64,000 nucleotides of DNA from assembly GCF_005771565.1 (NCBI RefSeq), contig NZ_VAWA01000004.1, forward strand, positions 124,001-188,000. The letters are read 5' to 3'. This document shows, piece after piece, positions 37,301 to 45,875 of the stretch. The translations under genes and the position numbers were made by a program. The DNA comes from Nesterenkonia sphaerica (GTDB lineage: Bacteria; Actinomycetota; Actinomycetes; Actinomycetales; Micrococcaceae). Numbering within the stretch: the first letter of the stretch is position 1; every line of letters starts with the position of its first letter. The notes beneath the pieces are model-generated. The model saw nothing but the letters and a program-made list of their open reading frames with translations, had not been told where the DNA came from and made no database searches.

Positions 37301-37357
37301 CTGAAAGTCACCAAGACTCACACCGGCTCCGCGCTCGAACTTGTCGGTGTCCAGTGA
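34331..37357 (+). CDS. sbcC: exonuclease SbcC (Rad50-type SMC ATPase)
   Basis: 1008 residues. N-terminal ATPase lobe with Walker A GQTGAGKTSVLDA near 37 and Q-loop LPQGSFAQLL near 160; two long Gln/Glu/Ala-rich coiled coils with a zinc hook (CLACGSRDHPEP, near residue 514) at their apex; C-terminal lobe with ABC signature SLSGGETFMASLALALG and Walker B DSLFIDEGFGSLD, then D-loop and SHVTEM His switch. The hook is CLAC in place of the more usual CPxC (the proline is missing). Forms a 2:2 complex with SbcD. Confidence 0.95.
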   Translation: MKFHSLTVCAFGPFAGTERVDFDALSADGLFLLRGQTGAGKTSVLDAITFALYGDVPGHRRAEGLKSQHAPLERQPYVELEFSTGQDRMWVRREATYYRPAKRRGAAPQRVGSALYIKRLQQGEWKPLPVHKIDEGAAELQRLLGLSMGEFTKVIMLPQGSFAQLLHASNDDRRKILEQLFDIRVYEQLEQHLEECKQQSAAQRKELESQITLHTRQLTNCAAALLTDAMPQTADLLPEQLSEPVLHHLWQQQAALQTAAAEAQDAAAQAQDRWTELTARRRELQRWSEHQELRRLHEQARGDAEQADQLLSHHQRALAVQQWLTRADQDTDTAHQEQERATAIQQQAQELLREQPELAAESVAAAAEELVELRARLTDPEVSQLEQRWAELTEAAHTADHAAAQARTLIQARAAEITTVSEELESGQAQLVPAEEIDQEIDETQQAATEAQRRTELHQQRESAAARLEELERQEVAAQVEQREAEQTYRLRFADSLQQAAAQVAAELSPGEPCLACGSRDHPEPLEQQAHAVSAADCESALEHWQQTRLNCADLAQRRRSTEAELEHIRSALGDEADVPAEQAHREHRSAEERVRVARQRRQEQRALLNEVEKLRQRLADLQTQRTAAEHTAEREGADAARLRSEAEAARQRLSALRGGYPSVTERIADLDQWHQKFTAAQQAAQRAAQAQETARRSAAEAAQQVADSPFPSPQAVLEAQLPAERLSQLNQQVADFRDRETKLAFEAELEEIIAGRERAARGEQSPSQQELDLAEQDARQADQEVETAARRLTEYVAEAKAVQRAAQDLQEALSSRDQQAAAAQLRAELADAVLARGGDNEKGMRLTTYVLAARLERVTEAATRHLSIMTDGRYQLLLDPERTGTRQRLRGLDLKVFDEHAEQERPAQSLSGGETFMASLALALGLAEVVQSEAGGVGLDSLFIDEGFGSLDDHTLEAVMSALHTLQGEGRRIGVVSHVTEMHQQIPVQLKVTKTHTGSALELVGVQ

Positions 37358-37860
37358 GTCGCGCGCTGGAGCTGCTGGCCCGCCTTCCCGGGACCCTGCT
37401 GCCATTCGCAGTGGGGCTGAGTCTGGTCAGCGCACCCGGAGTGAGGTGGTGGACGGCTCTGGCCGGCGGCGTCGTCGCACTTGTAGGGTATCTGCTCTCT
37501 CCAGTGGTGGCGCGGCTGGCAGTGCGCTGGTGGGGCAGCTGGAAGAATCTGCTGCTGGGTCAGGCGGTGCTGTATGTGGTGCTGGTGGTGCTGCTCCTCG
37601 CCGCCGCTGAGCAGCAGCGGCAGTGGGTGGTGCTGCCGTTGGGTCTGCTGGCCGGGGCTGCTGCTCCTGCCGAGCGGGTGTGCTCACCCAATCCTCGCCT
37701 TGATCGCACCGCTCTGGGCCTCAGTGCGCTCATCGCCCTGGGCAGCGGATTCGCCGCCGCATGGGCGCTGCCGCTGGCGGCCTGCGGGGTCGCAGCAGCA
37801 GCCGCCGTTCCGGCGCTGGTGATGCGCCGGTACCGGGTCAGGCCCGTCGACTCCCCGTAG
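37354..37860 (+). CDS. hypothetical membrane protein downstream of sbcC
   Basis: 168 residues, GTG start overlapping the sbcC stop (GTGA). Strongly hydrophobic with about five membrane segments (for example TLLPFAVGLSLVSAPGV, LVGYLLSPVVARL, AVLYVVLVVLLLAAAE, LPLGLLAGAAAP, and a C-terminal Ala-rich stretch). Basic C-terminus VMRRYRVRP. No family recognised. Co-directional with sbcDC; ends 7 bases before the convergent mqo stop. Confidence 0.7.
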   Translation: MSRALELLARLPGTLLPFAVGLSLVSAPGVRWWTALAGGVVALVGYLLSPVVARLAVRWWGSWKNLLLGQAVLYVVLVVLLLAAAEQQRQWVVLPLGLLAGAAAPAERVCSPNPRLDRTALGLSALIALGSGFAAAWALPLAACGVAAAAAVPALVMRRYRVRPVDSP

Positions 37861-37866
37861 GGGCGC

Positions 37867-39363
37867 TCAGGAGCCCAGCTGCAACGTCGCGGAGGTCGCG
37901 GCGCTGACTTCGTGGAGCAGCTTCGGTTCCTCATTGAGCACCCGCCCAAAGGAAGGCACCATGTTCTCCAGCTGGGGCTTCCACGACTCGATCTGTCCGG
38001 GGAAGCAGCGCTCCAAGAGTTTGAACATGATGCTGGGTGCCGTGGAGGCCCCAGGGGAGGCGCCCAGCAGGCCAGCGATGGAACCGTCGGCGGAGGCGAT
38101 CAGCTCGGTGCCGAACTGCAGCACACCCTTGCCCTTCTCATTGCGCTTCATGACCTGCACCCGCTGGCCTGCGGTGATCAGCTCCCACTGATCGGGGTGC
38201 GCCTCTGGGTAGAAGTCCCGCAGTGCCTCCACCTTCTTCTTGTGGGTCTTGGCCACTTCCTTCATCAGGTAGGTCACCAGGGAGGTGTTGGCCGCCCCGA
38301 CCTGCAGCATGGGGATGAGGTTGTGTCCGCGGACTGAGAGTGGAAGGTCAAAATAGGAGCCAGCTTTGAGGAAGTTCGTGGAGAATCCGGCGAAGGGGCC
38401 GAACATCAGCGACCGTCGCCCCTCCACGAACCGGGTGTCCAGGTGCGGCACAGACATTGGCGGAGCGCCCACTGAGGCCAGACCGTAGACCTTGGCGTGG
38501 TGCTCCTCCGTGATGGCCGACTCTGTGGTGCGCAGGAACTGACCAGAGACCGGGAAGCCGCCGAACCCCTTGATCTCTTCGATGCCGCTGGACTGCAGCA
38601 GGCTCAACGCCCCGCCGCCGGCCCCCACAAAGACAAAGCGCGCGCTGGCGGAGAACTTCTCACCGGCAGCAGTGTCCTTCACCTTCATGTCCCAGCGTCC
38701 GTCGGTTCCGCGGCTCAGGCCCGAGACCTCATGGTTGTAGCGCATCGCGACTCCCTGGGCGCCGAGGTGGCCGGCCAGTTGGCGGGAGATGGAGCCGAAG
38801 TCGACGTCGGTGCCGTCCTCGAACCGTGAGGCGGCCACCGGGGTGGTGTCGGCGCGCCCGCGACCCAGCAGCGGAGCCCAGCCGGCGACGGTGTCGAGGT
38901 CCTCAGTGTGCTCGATGTGGGAAAAGAGCGGCTCCGCCCGCATCGCGTGGTAGCGGTCCCGCAGATACTGGGTGTTCTTCGGCCCCCACACGAAGCTGAT
39001 ATGCGGCAGCGCGTTGATGAAGGTGCGCGGCGTACCCAGCACGCCTTCCTTCACCCAGTGTGACCACAGCTGACGGGAGACGTGGAACTGATCAGCGATA
39101 CCGCAGGCCTTGGCGGTGGAGATCGAGCCGTCTGTCCCGCGGGGGGTGTAGTTCAGCTCGCAGTAGGCGGTGTGGCCGGTCCCGGCGTTGTTCCACGGAT
39201 CCGAGGACTCTTTGCCCACGCCGTCGAGCTTCTCGAACAGCGCGATGTTCCAGTCGGGCTGGAGCTCCTTCAGAATGGCTCCCAGCGTGGTGGACATGAT
39301 GCCACCGCCGATGAGAATCACATCGAATCGCTGGGTGGAGTGGGTCGACGCTGACTCGCTCAC
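37867..39363 (-). CDS. mqo: malate:quinone oxidoreductase
   Basis: 498 residues, GTG start with GAGGAG upstream. Membrane-associated FAD enzyme that oxidises malate to oxaloacetate and feeds electrons to quinone. FAD-binding motif VILIGGGIMSTTLGAILKEL near the N-terminus, FEKLDGVGKESSDPWNNAGT near 45, and HAELNYTP-like TAYCELNYTPRGTDGSIS near 65. The C-terminal GASPGASTAPSIMFKLLERCFP is characteristic. Convergent with the membrane protein; transcribed in opposite direction from sbcDC. Confidence 0.95.
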   Translation of the reverse strand: MSESASTHSTQRFDVILIGGGIMSTTLGAILKELQPDWNIALFEKLDGVGKESSDPWNNAGTGHTAYCELNYTPRGTDGSISTAKACGIADQFHVSRQLWSHWVKEGVLGTPRTFINALPHISFVWGPKNTQYLRDRYHAMRAEPLFSHIEHTEDLDTVAGWAPLLGRGRADTTPVAASRFEDGTDVDFGSISRQLAGHLGAQGVAMRYNHEVSGLSRGTDGRWDMKVKDTAAGEKFSASARFVFVGAGGGALSLLQSSGIEEIKGFGGFPVSGQFLRTTESAITEEHHAKVYGLASVGAPPMSVPHLDTRFVEGRRSLMFGPFAGFSTNFLKAGSYFDLPLSVRGHNLIPMLQVGAANTSLVTYLMKEVAKTHKKKVEALRDFYPEAHPDQWELITAGQRVQVMKRNEKGKGVLQFGTELIASADGSIAGLLGASPGASTAPSIMFKLLERCFPGQIESWKPQLENMVPSFGRVLNEEPKLLHEVSAATSATLQLGS

Positions 39364-39449
39364 GGCAAGGCTCCTCTAATGGCAGATGTGCGACGGATCG
39401 GATAAGACTTTACCGCCGGGCCTGCACGGCAAGAAATTGAGCTCCCTCG

Positions 39450-41102
39450 TCATCCCTGGCGCAGGCGGATCTTCTTGAAACGTTCATTCAGTACCGGGGA
39501 CATGGGATAGTCAGTCACCCGGGAGTTCAGCGCCAGCCCGGAGATCGGGTATGCCAGGGGCAGGGCGGGCAGCTGTTCCTGGATGAGGTCTGCCGCCTCA
39601 CGGTACAGCTCCGCGCGCGGCTCCTCCTCAGATTCGGCGCGGGCTTCGTTGAGCAGATCCGTGATGTCGGCGTCGTGGAAGTTGAACTCGCGGGTCTGCT
39701 GGCCGAACAGCGGGCCGAGGAAGGCGTGCGGCGAGCGGAAACCGCCGTTGCGTCCCAGCAGGTGCAGCGCGCGGGAGGAATCACCCATGACCTGCTCGAG
39801 GTACCCCTCATCCCAGCGGATGGGCCTGGGTCGGATGGTGAAGCCCGCCGCGGTGAGATCAGCAGCGATCGCGGCGAAGACCGCCTCCGGCTGCGGCAGG
39901 TAGCTGCGGGTGGTCCGGATCGGGTAATAGAAGTCCAGGGGCTCACCGTCATAGTCGGACTCCGCCAGCAGCTCCTGGGCTTCGGAGAGGTCATAGTCGT
40001 AGCGCAGCGCGGTCTCGGAGTGGACAGACAAAGCCGCCGGGGTGAACTGGTAGGCCGGGCGGGAACCCTCCAGAAACAGCCGCTCCACCAGTTGAGGGCG
40101 ATTCACCGCCCGGGCTGCCGCCTCCCGAACGAGGATGTCGGACATCACCGGGTGGTCGAGATTGAACCCCATGTAGAGCACCGAGAAAGGGTCCCGCTGG
40201 AGGATCATGCGGCCTGACTGGACCAGTGAGCGCAGGTTGTCCGCAGTGATCAGGTCATAGACGTCGGCCTGGCCCCGCTGCAGCTCGCGCAGTCGATCAA
40301 AGCTGCGCGGCAGCGGGCGCACGATCACTTCCCCGGGACCCTCGGTGGCCCCCCAATACTGGTCGAATGCCCGAAGCCGCACCTGAGAGTCGCCCTCCGT
40401 GTCCGTTTCGACCAGCCGGTAGGGGCCGGTCCCGGCAGGGGAGCGTGAGACAAGACCGGGGTCCCTGTCGACCAACACCTCACCCGAGGCGATACCGAAG
40501 GCGGGGAGTGTCAGAGCCTGCAGCAGGTAGACCACCGGCTCACGCAGAGTCAGCACCATCGTTCGGTCGTCCTGCGCCTCCACCGACTCCAGCACACACT
40601 CCGGGTCTGACATGAATCCGCCGAAGACGGTGGGGAACGCCAAGGGGACCGACTGGCTGAGGTTACCGGCACCGTAGAGGTCATCCAGGCGTCCCCACCG
40701 CTGGAAATTCTGCACCACAGTCTCAGCGCTGAGTGCCGACTCATCGTGGAAGACCACACCTCGGCGCAGGGTGAACGTGTAGGTCAGCTCGTCCTCGCTG
40801 ACCTCCCACTCCTGGGCAAGCAGCGGCTCCAGGGACCCCGTGTGATCAATGCCCACCAGCGGTTCGAAGATCTGGCGGACGATCCGTTCGGTCTCCGAGT
40901 CGGTGGCCACACCAGGATCCAGGGACTTCGGGCGGTGGATGCCAGCAACGGTGACCCGTCCGGCGCCGGGGTCAGCAGCGGCGTCGTCCGGGTCTTGAGG
41001 AAAATCTGGAGCCTGAGCGTGGTGGGCTGCGGTCGTCAGAGCGGCCACTGCTCCCGCAGCCGACGAGGCGCCCAAGAACCTGCGTCGGGAGAGCGATGTC
41101 AC
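39450..41102 (-). CDS. ABC-type peptide/nickel substrate-binding protein with Tat signal
   Basis: 550 residues (GTG 41102). Family 5 extracellular solute-binding protein; core stretches LTYTFTLRRGVVFHDESALS near 95 and YDLSEAQELLAESDYDG near 370. The N-terminus VTSLSRRRFLGASSAAGAVA is a twin-arginine signal, so it is exported folded. No cysteine lipobox follows. Upstream extension of the frame would run through tRNA-Leu, hence GTG 41102. No permease or ATPase genes accompany it, so it is an orphan binding protein or shares a transporter elsewhere. Start lies one base after the tRNA discriminator. Confidence 0.83.
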   Translation of the reverse strand: MTSLSRRRFLGASSAAGAVAALTTAAHHAQAPDFPQDPDDAAADPGAGRVTVAGIHRPKSLDPGVATDSETERIVRQIFEPLVGIDHTGSLEPLLAQEWEVSEDELTYTFTLRRGVVFHDESALSAETVVQNFQRWGRLDDLYGAGNLSQSVPLAFPTVFGGFMSDPECVLESVEAQDDRTMVLTLREPVVYLLQALTLPAFGIASGEVLVDRDPGLVSRSPAGTGPYRLVETDTEGDSQVRLRAFDQYWGATEGPGEVIVRPLPRSFDRLRELQRGQADVYDLITADNLRSLVQSGRMILQRDPFSVLYMGFNLDHPVMSDILVREAAARAVNRPQLVERLFLEGSRPAYQFTPAALSVHSETALRYDYDLSEAQELLAESDYDGEPLDFYYPIRTTRSYLPQPEAVFAAIAADLTAAGFTIRPRPIRWDEGYLEQVMGDSSRALHLLGRNGGFRSPHAFLGPLFGQQTREFNFHDADITDLLNEARAESEEEPRAELYREAADLIQEQLPALPLAYPISGLALNSRVTDYPMSPVLNERFKKIRLRQG

Positions 41103-41103
41103 G

Positions 41104-41185
<82 letters not shown>

Positions 41186-41273
41186 GAGGCGCTGACCAGC
41201 GCGCTCTTCGCACGTGGCAGCAGCACACCAGTGTACCGGTGCTTCAGCAGCTCCGGCTCCCGCGGACTCAGCG

Positions 41274-41741
41274 CTAGACCCCCAACTCTTTGCGCAGGCG
41301 GGCTACATGTCCGGTGGCCTTGACGTTGTACTGCGCCAGCGTCACGGTTCCGGCAGCGTCCACCACCACTGTAGAGCGGATGAGACCTTCATAGACCTTT
41401 CCGTAGTTCTTCTTCTCTCCCCAGGCGCCATAGGCTGCGGCCACGGAATGATCCTCATCAGACAGCAGCGGAAAGCTCAACTGCTCCTGCTCGGCGAAAC
41501 TCTGCAGCGCAGAGACCGGATCCGGAGAGATGCCCAAGACCTGGTACCCGGCGGCGTTCAGGGACTCCAGCGAATCCCGGAAGTCGCATGCCTGGGTGGT
41601 GCATCCGGGGGTGGCGGCCTTCGGATAGAAGTAGATGACCACCTGCTGGCCCCGGTAGTCCTCCAAGGACACGGGGCGTTCCTCATGGGAGGTCAGGGTA
41701 AACGAGGGTGCGTTATCACCGGGGGAGAGGTGGTCAGTCAT
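41274..41741 (-). CDS. bcp: thioredoxin-dependent peroxiredoxin (Bcp/PrxQ)
   Basis: 155 residues. Peroxidatic C47 and resolving C52 in ATPGCTTQACDFRD place it in the PrxQ group with five-residue spacing; the N-terminus SPGDNAPSFTLTSHEERPVS and FPLLSDEDHSVAAAYGAWG are typical. Reduces hydroperoxides using thioredoxin. Divergent from the unknown gene at 41797 (55-bp gap). Downstream lies tRNA-Leu. Confidence 0.93.
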   Translation of the reverse strand: MTDHLSPGDNAPSFTLTSHEERPVSLEDYRGQQVVIYFYPKAATPGCTTQACDFRDSLESLNAAGYQVLGISPDPVSALQSFAEQEQLSFPLLSDEDHSVAAAYGAWGEKKNYGKVYEGLIRSTVVVDAAGTVTLAQYNVKATGHVARLRKELGV

Positions 41742-41796
41742 GGAAGGTGTTCTCCTTGTCAGGTGGGGGTTTCACTGCTCCCCGTAGACTATCGCC

Positions 41797-42339
41797 ATGG
41801 TGATTCACTCGGAGCGCAGTCCGGCGGAGGAGCAGCTGGTGGCCGCCTTCCGAGCGGTCTTTGACGCCTCGGTGATGAATTTTGGTTCCTACAACCTGCT
41901 CTACGCGGAGAACATTTTCGGCCGCGAGGAACACCCGGAGCTGCTGCTGGCAAGCAGAGGTGCCCCCTCCGCCGACCTCTCCGCGCAGGAAGCGGTCGAG
42001 GCTGCCCGCCACCTGCTGGTGGGGTACCGGCGGGAGCCTGCAGAAATGGTGCTGTGCCCCATTGACCCAGCTGCCATGTTTCCCCCGACGGAAACCGCGG
42101 AGGCGGTCTCGCCGCGGGTGCCAGCGCTGGTGAATCTGACGAATCTGGCCGGGATGGCCTCCGAGGGCACGACGGTGGAAATCGCCATGTCGACCGGACG
42201 CCGGATCAAGCTGGACATCCGCACACCTGTCACGTTTGAACAGATCCCGGAGGTGCCGTTGCACCAGGAGCTCGATATCGAGGACTTCTACACGTTTCTG
42301 GACCACTTCATGGATGTCATTGAGCGTAAGGGCAGCTGA
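41797..42339 (+). CDS. hypothetical protein, 180 residues
   Basis: Soluble-looking acidic protein with no signal peptide or membrane segment. Central LLVGYRREPAEMVLCPIDPA and helix-rich C-terminus LDIEDFYTFLDHFMDVIER. No catalytic motif and no family I recognise. ATG 41797 has no strong ribosome site; the coding strand shows normal high-GC third-position use. Divergent from bcp. A hairpin ending in T-rich sequence follows before tRNA-Lys. Confidence 0.7.
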   Translation: MVIHSERSPAEEQLVAAFRAVFDASVMNFGSYNLLYAENIFGREEHPELLLASRGAPSADLSAQEAVEAARHLLVGYRREPAEMVLCPIDPAAMFPPTETAEAVSPRVPALVNLTNLAGMASEGTTVEIAMSTGRRIKLDIRTPVTFEQIPEVPLHQELDIEDFYTFLDHFMDVIERKGS

Positions 42340-42397
42340 GACGAACATCACCGCACCAGGGATTAGCGCGAACTGGTCAGCGGTGCTAGCATAGTGT

Positions 42398-42428
42398 GTC
42401 GTTGCCCACCGGCTGGGCGACTTTCTTT
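42398..42428 (+). terminator. hairpin with T-rich tail before tRNA-Lys
   Basis: GTCG-tt-GCCCA-ccggc-TGGGC-GAC followed by TTTCTTT. The stem is imperfect (two unpaired T). It probably terminates the 41797 transcript. Confidence 0.55.
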
Positions 42429-42451
42429 GTGTCCTTTGTTCTGCCGAATCA

Positions 42452-42524
42452 GGGCCTCTAGCTCAACTGGCAGAGCATCAGACTCTTAATCTGCAGGTTG
42501 CGGGTTCAAGTCCCGCGGGGCCCA
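42452..42524 (+). tRNA. tRNA-Lys (anticodon CTT)
   Basis: 73-nt cloverleaf: acceptor GGGCCTC/GGGGCCC, D-arm GCTCAACTGGCAGAGC, anticodon loop CTCTTAA (anticodon CTT), T-arm GCGGGTTCAAGTCCCGC, discriminator A. A terminator lies 22 bases downstream. Confidence 0.95.
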
Positions 42525-42546
42525 CGGAACAAAGAGCACAAAGGAG

Positions 42547-42578
42547 AAAGCCGCTGGTCCTGACGATCAGCGGCTTTT
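42547..42578 (+). terminator. rho-independent terminator of tRNA-Lys
   Basis: AAAGCCGCTG-gtcctgacgat-CAGCGGCTTT, perfect 10-bp arms (42547-42556 / 42568-42577), right arm ending in a run of four T. Between here and tRNA-Pro at 42708 I see no gene. Confidence 0.85.
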
Positions 42579-42707
42579 CTGCTGAAAAGAGCAGTGTGGT
42601 GTGCAGGTGGCGGACGGATTCGCCGCTGACGGCACAAACACGGTACTGTTGACCGGTCCGTGTCCGGGTACAGTGAGGCTGCTGTCCCCGCAAGCACAGG
42701 ATTGTGA

Positions 42708-42781
42708 CGGGATGTAGTTCAGTTTGGTAGAGCGCTCGCTTTGGGAGCGAGAGGTCGCAGGTTCAAATCCTGTCATCCCGA
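42708..42781 (+). tRNA. tRNA-Pro (anticodon TGG)
   Basis: 74-nt cloverleaf: acceptor CGGGATG/CATCCCG, D-arm GTTCAGTTTGGTAGAGC, anticodon stem CTCGC/GCGAG around TTTGGGA (anticodon TGG), T-arm GCAGGTTCAAATCCTGT, discriminator A. Confidence 0.95.
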
Positions 42782-42787
42782 CAGTGC

Positions 42788-42821
42788 CCGGGGCCGGCCG
42801 CATGCAGCGGCCGCACCCCGG
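42788..42821 (+). terminator. strong GC hairpin after tRNA-Pro
   Basis: CCGGGG-c-CGGCCGC-atgca-GCGGCCG-ca-CCCCGG stem of 13 bp, followed directly by a second small hairpin CCTGA-agcg-TCAGG (42822-42836). There is no T-run, but the location suggests the tRNA-Pro terminator ahead of tig. Confidence 0.6.
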
Positions 42822-42913
42822 CCTGAAGCGTCAGGCACCTGCAGCTTCCCGGCAGGCGGCTCTGACCTTGATACCAAGTCAAGTTTTGCAATCGCAGCAA
42901 CAGGAGCCCATAC

Positions 42914-44314
42914 GTGGTCAAGAGCACCGTCGAAGAACTGAACCCGACTCGAGTCAAGCTCACCGTAGAGGTGTCCGGCGAAGAGCTCGAGCCGAAGATC
43001 AAAGCTGCCTATAAGAGCATTGCCAACCAGGTTCAGATCCCCGGCTTCCGCAAGGGCAAGGTCCCCGCCCCCATCATCGACCAGCGGTTCGGCCGCGAAG
43101 CGGTCATCCAGCAGGCCATCAACGACGGCCTCCAGGAGTTCTACCAGCAGGGTCTGGCCGAAGCGGAGATCACGCCGCTGTCCCGGCCCGAGGTGGAGGT
43201 CGAAGAGATCCCCGACGTCGCGACCAACGAGGGCACGCTGAAGTTCTCCGGTGAGCTCGACGTCAAGCCCACTGTGGAGCTGCCCGAGTACTCCGGCCTC
43301 GAGGTCGAAGTCGAGGCTGTCGAGGTTGACGACGAAGCTGTCCAGGAGGAACTCGACGCGCTGCGTTCACGCTTCGGCACGCTGAAGGACGTGGAGCGCC
43401 CCGCCACCACGGACGACTTCGTCACCATTGACCTCACCGCCACCATCGGCGAGGAAGAAGTCGACAACGCCACCGGTCTGAGCTACCAGGTGGGCGCCGG
43501 CACCATGCTTGACGGGCTCGACGAGGCGTTGGAGGGTCTCTCGGCCGGCGAGGACGCCACCTTCAACACCACCCTGGCCGGGGGAGAGCACTCCGGTGAA
43601 GAGGCCACCGCGAAGGTCACCCTCACCGCGGTCAAGGAGCGCGAACTCCCCGAGGCGGATGACGACTTCGCCCAGATGGCCTCCGAGTTCGACACCATCG
43701 AGGAGCTCAAAGAGGACCTCCGCGGCAAGGCCGCCTCCACCGGGCTGGAGAAGCAGGGTGTCGAGGCGCGGGACAAGGTGCTGGAGAAGCTGATGAGCCT
43801 GGTCGAGGTTCCGGTGCCGGAATCAGTGATCGAGGAGCAGATCGGCCAGCACTTCAGCTCCCAGGGACACAGTGAGGGCGACTCCCACGACACCGACGAT
43901 CACCGCGCCGAGATTCGCGAGCAGACCGAAGAGGCCTTCCGCAATGAGATAGTTCTGGACCTCATCGCGGAGAAGGAAGAGATCGGGGTGGACCAGGGCG
44001 AGATCATCGAGTACATCGTCGCCACCGCCCAGCAGTACGGCATGGAGCCCAATCAGTTCGCTCAGATGCTCGACCAGGCCGGCCAGGTCCCCATGATCAT
44101 GGGCGAGGTCCGCCGCCGCAAGGCCCTTGCGAAGGTCTTGGAACTGGCCACTGTGACAGACACCGCTGGCGAGACCGTCGACCTCTCGGCATTCGTGACC
44201 CCCGCAGAGGAGCAGGAGGACGACGAGGCTGCCGAGGCAGTCGAGGCCGCCTCGGCGGACTCCACTGTGGCCGAAGCCGCAGAGACCGCTGAGGATGCCG
44301 GCGAGACGAAGTAA
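42914..44314 (+). CDS. tig: trigger factor (ribosome-associated chaperone)
   Basis: 466 residues, GTG start. N-terminal ribosome-binding domain with the docking loop [12 protein letters not shown] near 45; FKBP-type PPIase domain about 155-245 ([19 protein letters not shown] to [20 protein letters not shown]); long C-terminal helical arms. The last 40 residues are very acidic and Ala-rich. First gene of the tig-clpP1-clpP2-clpX chaperone/protease cluster found in many bacteria, but separated from clpP1 by a terminator. Confidence 0.96.
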   Translation: MVKSTVEELNPTRVKLTVEVSGEELEPKIKAAYKSIANQVQIPGFRKGKVPAPIIDQRFGREAVIQQAINDGLQEFYQQGLAEAEITPLSRPEVEVEEIPDVATNEGTLKFSGELDVKPTVELPEYSGLEVEVEAVEVDDEAVQEELDALRSRFGTLKDVERPATTDDFVTIDLTATIGEEEVDNATGLSYQVGAGTMLDGLDEALEGLSAGEDATFNTTLAGGEHSGEEATAKVTLTAVKERELPEADDDFAQMASEFDTIEELKEDLRGKAASTGLEKQGVEARDKVLEKLMSLVEVPVPESVIEEQIGQHFSSQGHSEGDSHDTDDHRAEIREQTEEAFRNEIVLDLIAEKEEIGVDQGEIIEYIVATAQQYGMEPNQFAQMLDQAGQVPMIMGEVRRRKALAKVLELATVTDTAGETVDLSAFVTPAEEQEDDEAAEAVEAASADSTVAEAAETAEDAGETK

Positions 44315-44335
44315 ATGAGAGTGTGATGTGCAATG

Positions 44336-44367
44336 CGCCCCGTCCGTCGCCGGACCGGGGCGTTTTG
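44336..44367 (+). terminator. rho-independent terminator after tig
   Basis: CGCCCCGTCCG-tcgc-CGGACCGGGGCG (one bulged base) followed by TTTT. Splits tig from the clpP genes. A second hairpin CCACCG-gaaaa-CGGTGG follows at about 44378-44394, within the clpP1 promoter region. Confidence 0.8.
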
Positions 44368-44491
44368 CATATTCGCCACCGGAAAACGGTGGTGTGCCAT
44401 CGGCGAACAGTGCCGCCGAAGCCGTGGCGTCGTCGCCGGTCTCCAGTAATGTCATAAGCCGAACCACTCACCAGACGTATGGAGGAACTTG

Positions 44492-45100
44492 ATGTCTGAG
44501 CAGCTGCCCACTGCCTCGAGCGTGGACACGGCATCGCAGGAGAACTACATCTACAACCGGCTCCTGAAGGAGCGGATCATCTGGCTGGGGTCGGAGGTGC
44601 GTGACGACAACGCCAACACGCTGTGCTCCCAGATGCTGCTGCTCTCCGCTGAAGATCCCGAGCGCGACATCTATCTCTACATCAACTCACCGGGCGGTTC
44701 GGTGACTGCCGGGATGGCCATCTACGACACCATGCAGTTCATCCCCAATGACGTGGTGACCGTCGCCACCGGTCTGGCCGCCTCCATGGGCCAGTTCCTG
44801 CTCTCCTCCGGCACCCCTGGCAAACGCTTCGCCACCCCCAACGCCCGGATCCTGATGCACCAGCCCTCCGGTGGCATCGGCGGCACCGAATCGGATGTGC
44901 GCATCCAAGCGGAGCTGATCAAGCACATGAAGCAGGTCATGGCCGAGCTCACTGCCGAGCAGACCGGACAGAGCGTGGAGACCATCCTCAGCGACAATGC
45001 CCGCGACAAGTGGTTCACCGCAGAGGAGGGCCTGGAGTATGGGTTCTTCGACAAGATCGCCCAGCGTTCCTCCACCGTCTCCGGCGGCGGCGGAGTCTGA
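44492..45100 (+). CDS. clpP1: ATP-dependent Clp protease proteolytic subunit 1
   Basis: 202 residues. Serine protease subunit with S98 ([17 protein letters not shown]) and H123 (LMHQPSGG) of the triad. The frame opens at TTG 44489, but ATG 44492 is chosen with GGAGGA eight bases before. The tandem clpP1-clpP2 arrangement is the actinobacterial pattern in which the two subunits form a mixed 7+7 barrel fed by ClpX or ClpC. clpP2 starts 46 bases after the stop. Confidence 0.96.
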   Translation: MSEQLPTASSVDTASQENYIYNRLLKERIIWLGSEVRDDNANTLCSQMLLLSAEDPERDIYLYINSPGGSVTAGMAIYDTMQFIPNDVVTVATGLAASMGQFLLSSGTPGKRFATPNARILMHQPSGGIGGTESDVRIQAELIKHMKQVMAELTAEQTGQSVETILSDNARDKWFTAEEGLEYGFFDKIAQRSSTVSGGGGV

Positions 45101-45146
45101 GCCCTTACGACGCCGCGGAACACAGGACTTCACAGGAGACATTGAG

Positions 45147-45758
45147 ATGAATTTTGAAGCACGCTATATCCTCCCCTCCTTCGAGGAGCGGACCCCTTAC
45201 GGGTTCAAGCGCCAGGACCCCTACGCCAAGCTCTTCGAAGACCGGATCGTCTTCCTCGGCGCCCAGGTCGACGACGCCAGCGCCGATGACATCATGGCCC
45301 AGCTGCTGGTGCTGGAGTCGATGGACTCCGAGCGGGACATCACCCTCTACATCAACTCCCCAGGTGGCTCTTTCACCGCAATGACCGCCATCTACGACAC
45401 CATGCAGTTCATCCGCCCGCATGTGCAGACGGTTTGCCTGGGTCAGGCGGCCTCTGCCGCAGCGGTGCTGCTGGCCGCCGGGACCCCGGGCAAGCGCCTG
45501 GCGCTGCCGAACGCGCGTGTACTGATCCACCAGCCAGCCATGGGCGGAGCCCGCGGCACCGCCACCGACCTGGCCATTCAGGCTGACGAGATCCGCCGGA
45601 TCCGGACCTGGATGGAAGAGGTGCTGGCCCAGCACACCGACAAGAGCCCGGAGCAGATCAAAGAGGATATTGACCGCGACAAGTTCCTCTCGGCCGAAGG
45701 TGCGAAGGACTACGGGCTGGTCGATGAAGTGCTCAGCTCCCGTAAGCTCCCCGTCTGA
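45147..45758 (+). CDS. clpP2: ATP-dependent Clp protease proteolytic subunit 2
   Basis: 203 residues from ATG 45147, which has AGGAG upstream; a longer frame overlaps clpP1. Catalytic S103 in [19 protein letters not shown] and H128 in [14 protein letters not shown]-terminus [20 protein letters not shown] is typical of actinobacterial ClpP2, with the docking edge for ClpX. Works with ClpP1; both subunits are essential in mycobacteria. Confidence 0.96.
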   Translation: MNFEARYILPSFEERTPYGFKRQDPYAKLFEDRIVFLGAQVDDASADDIMAQLLVLESMDSERDITLYINSPGGSFTAMTAIYDTMQFIRPHVQTVCLGQAASAAAVLLAAGTPGKRLALPNARVLIHQPAMGGARGTATDLAIQADEIRRIRTWMEEVLAQHTDKSPEQIKEDIDRDKFLSAEGAKDYGLVDEVLSSRKLPV

Positions 45759-45769
45759 GTGCGGCGAAT

Positions 45770-45799
45770 CGCCACGGGCGCAGGGGCCCCGTGGCGGTT
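45770..45799 (+). terminator. hairpin between clpP2 and clpX
   Basis: CGCCACGGG-cgcaggggc-CCCGTGGCG with 9-bp arms (45770-45778 / 45788-45796), followed by GTTTGG. It could end or attenuate the clpP1P2 transcript so that clpX is expressed separately. The T-tract is short. Confidence 0.6.
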
Positions 45800-45875
45800 T
45801 GGGGGCAGGTCCGTGCTCTGAAGTACGCTTGAGACAGTCCCATAACGATCTGCACGGCGAGAGGGTTGCCCACAC

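Noticed and set aside
44374-44413. ClgR binding site upstream of clpP1
   Set aside because: There is an inverted repeat (CCACCG-gaaaa-CGGTGG within TTCGCC...GGCGAA), but I could not match it to the ClgR consensus with confidence.
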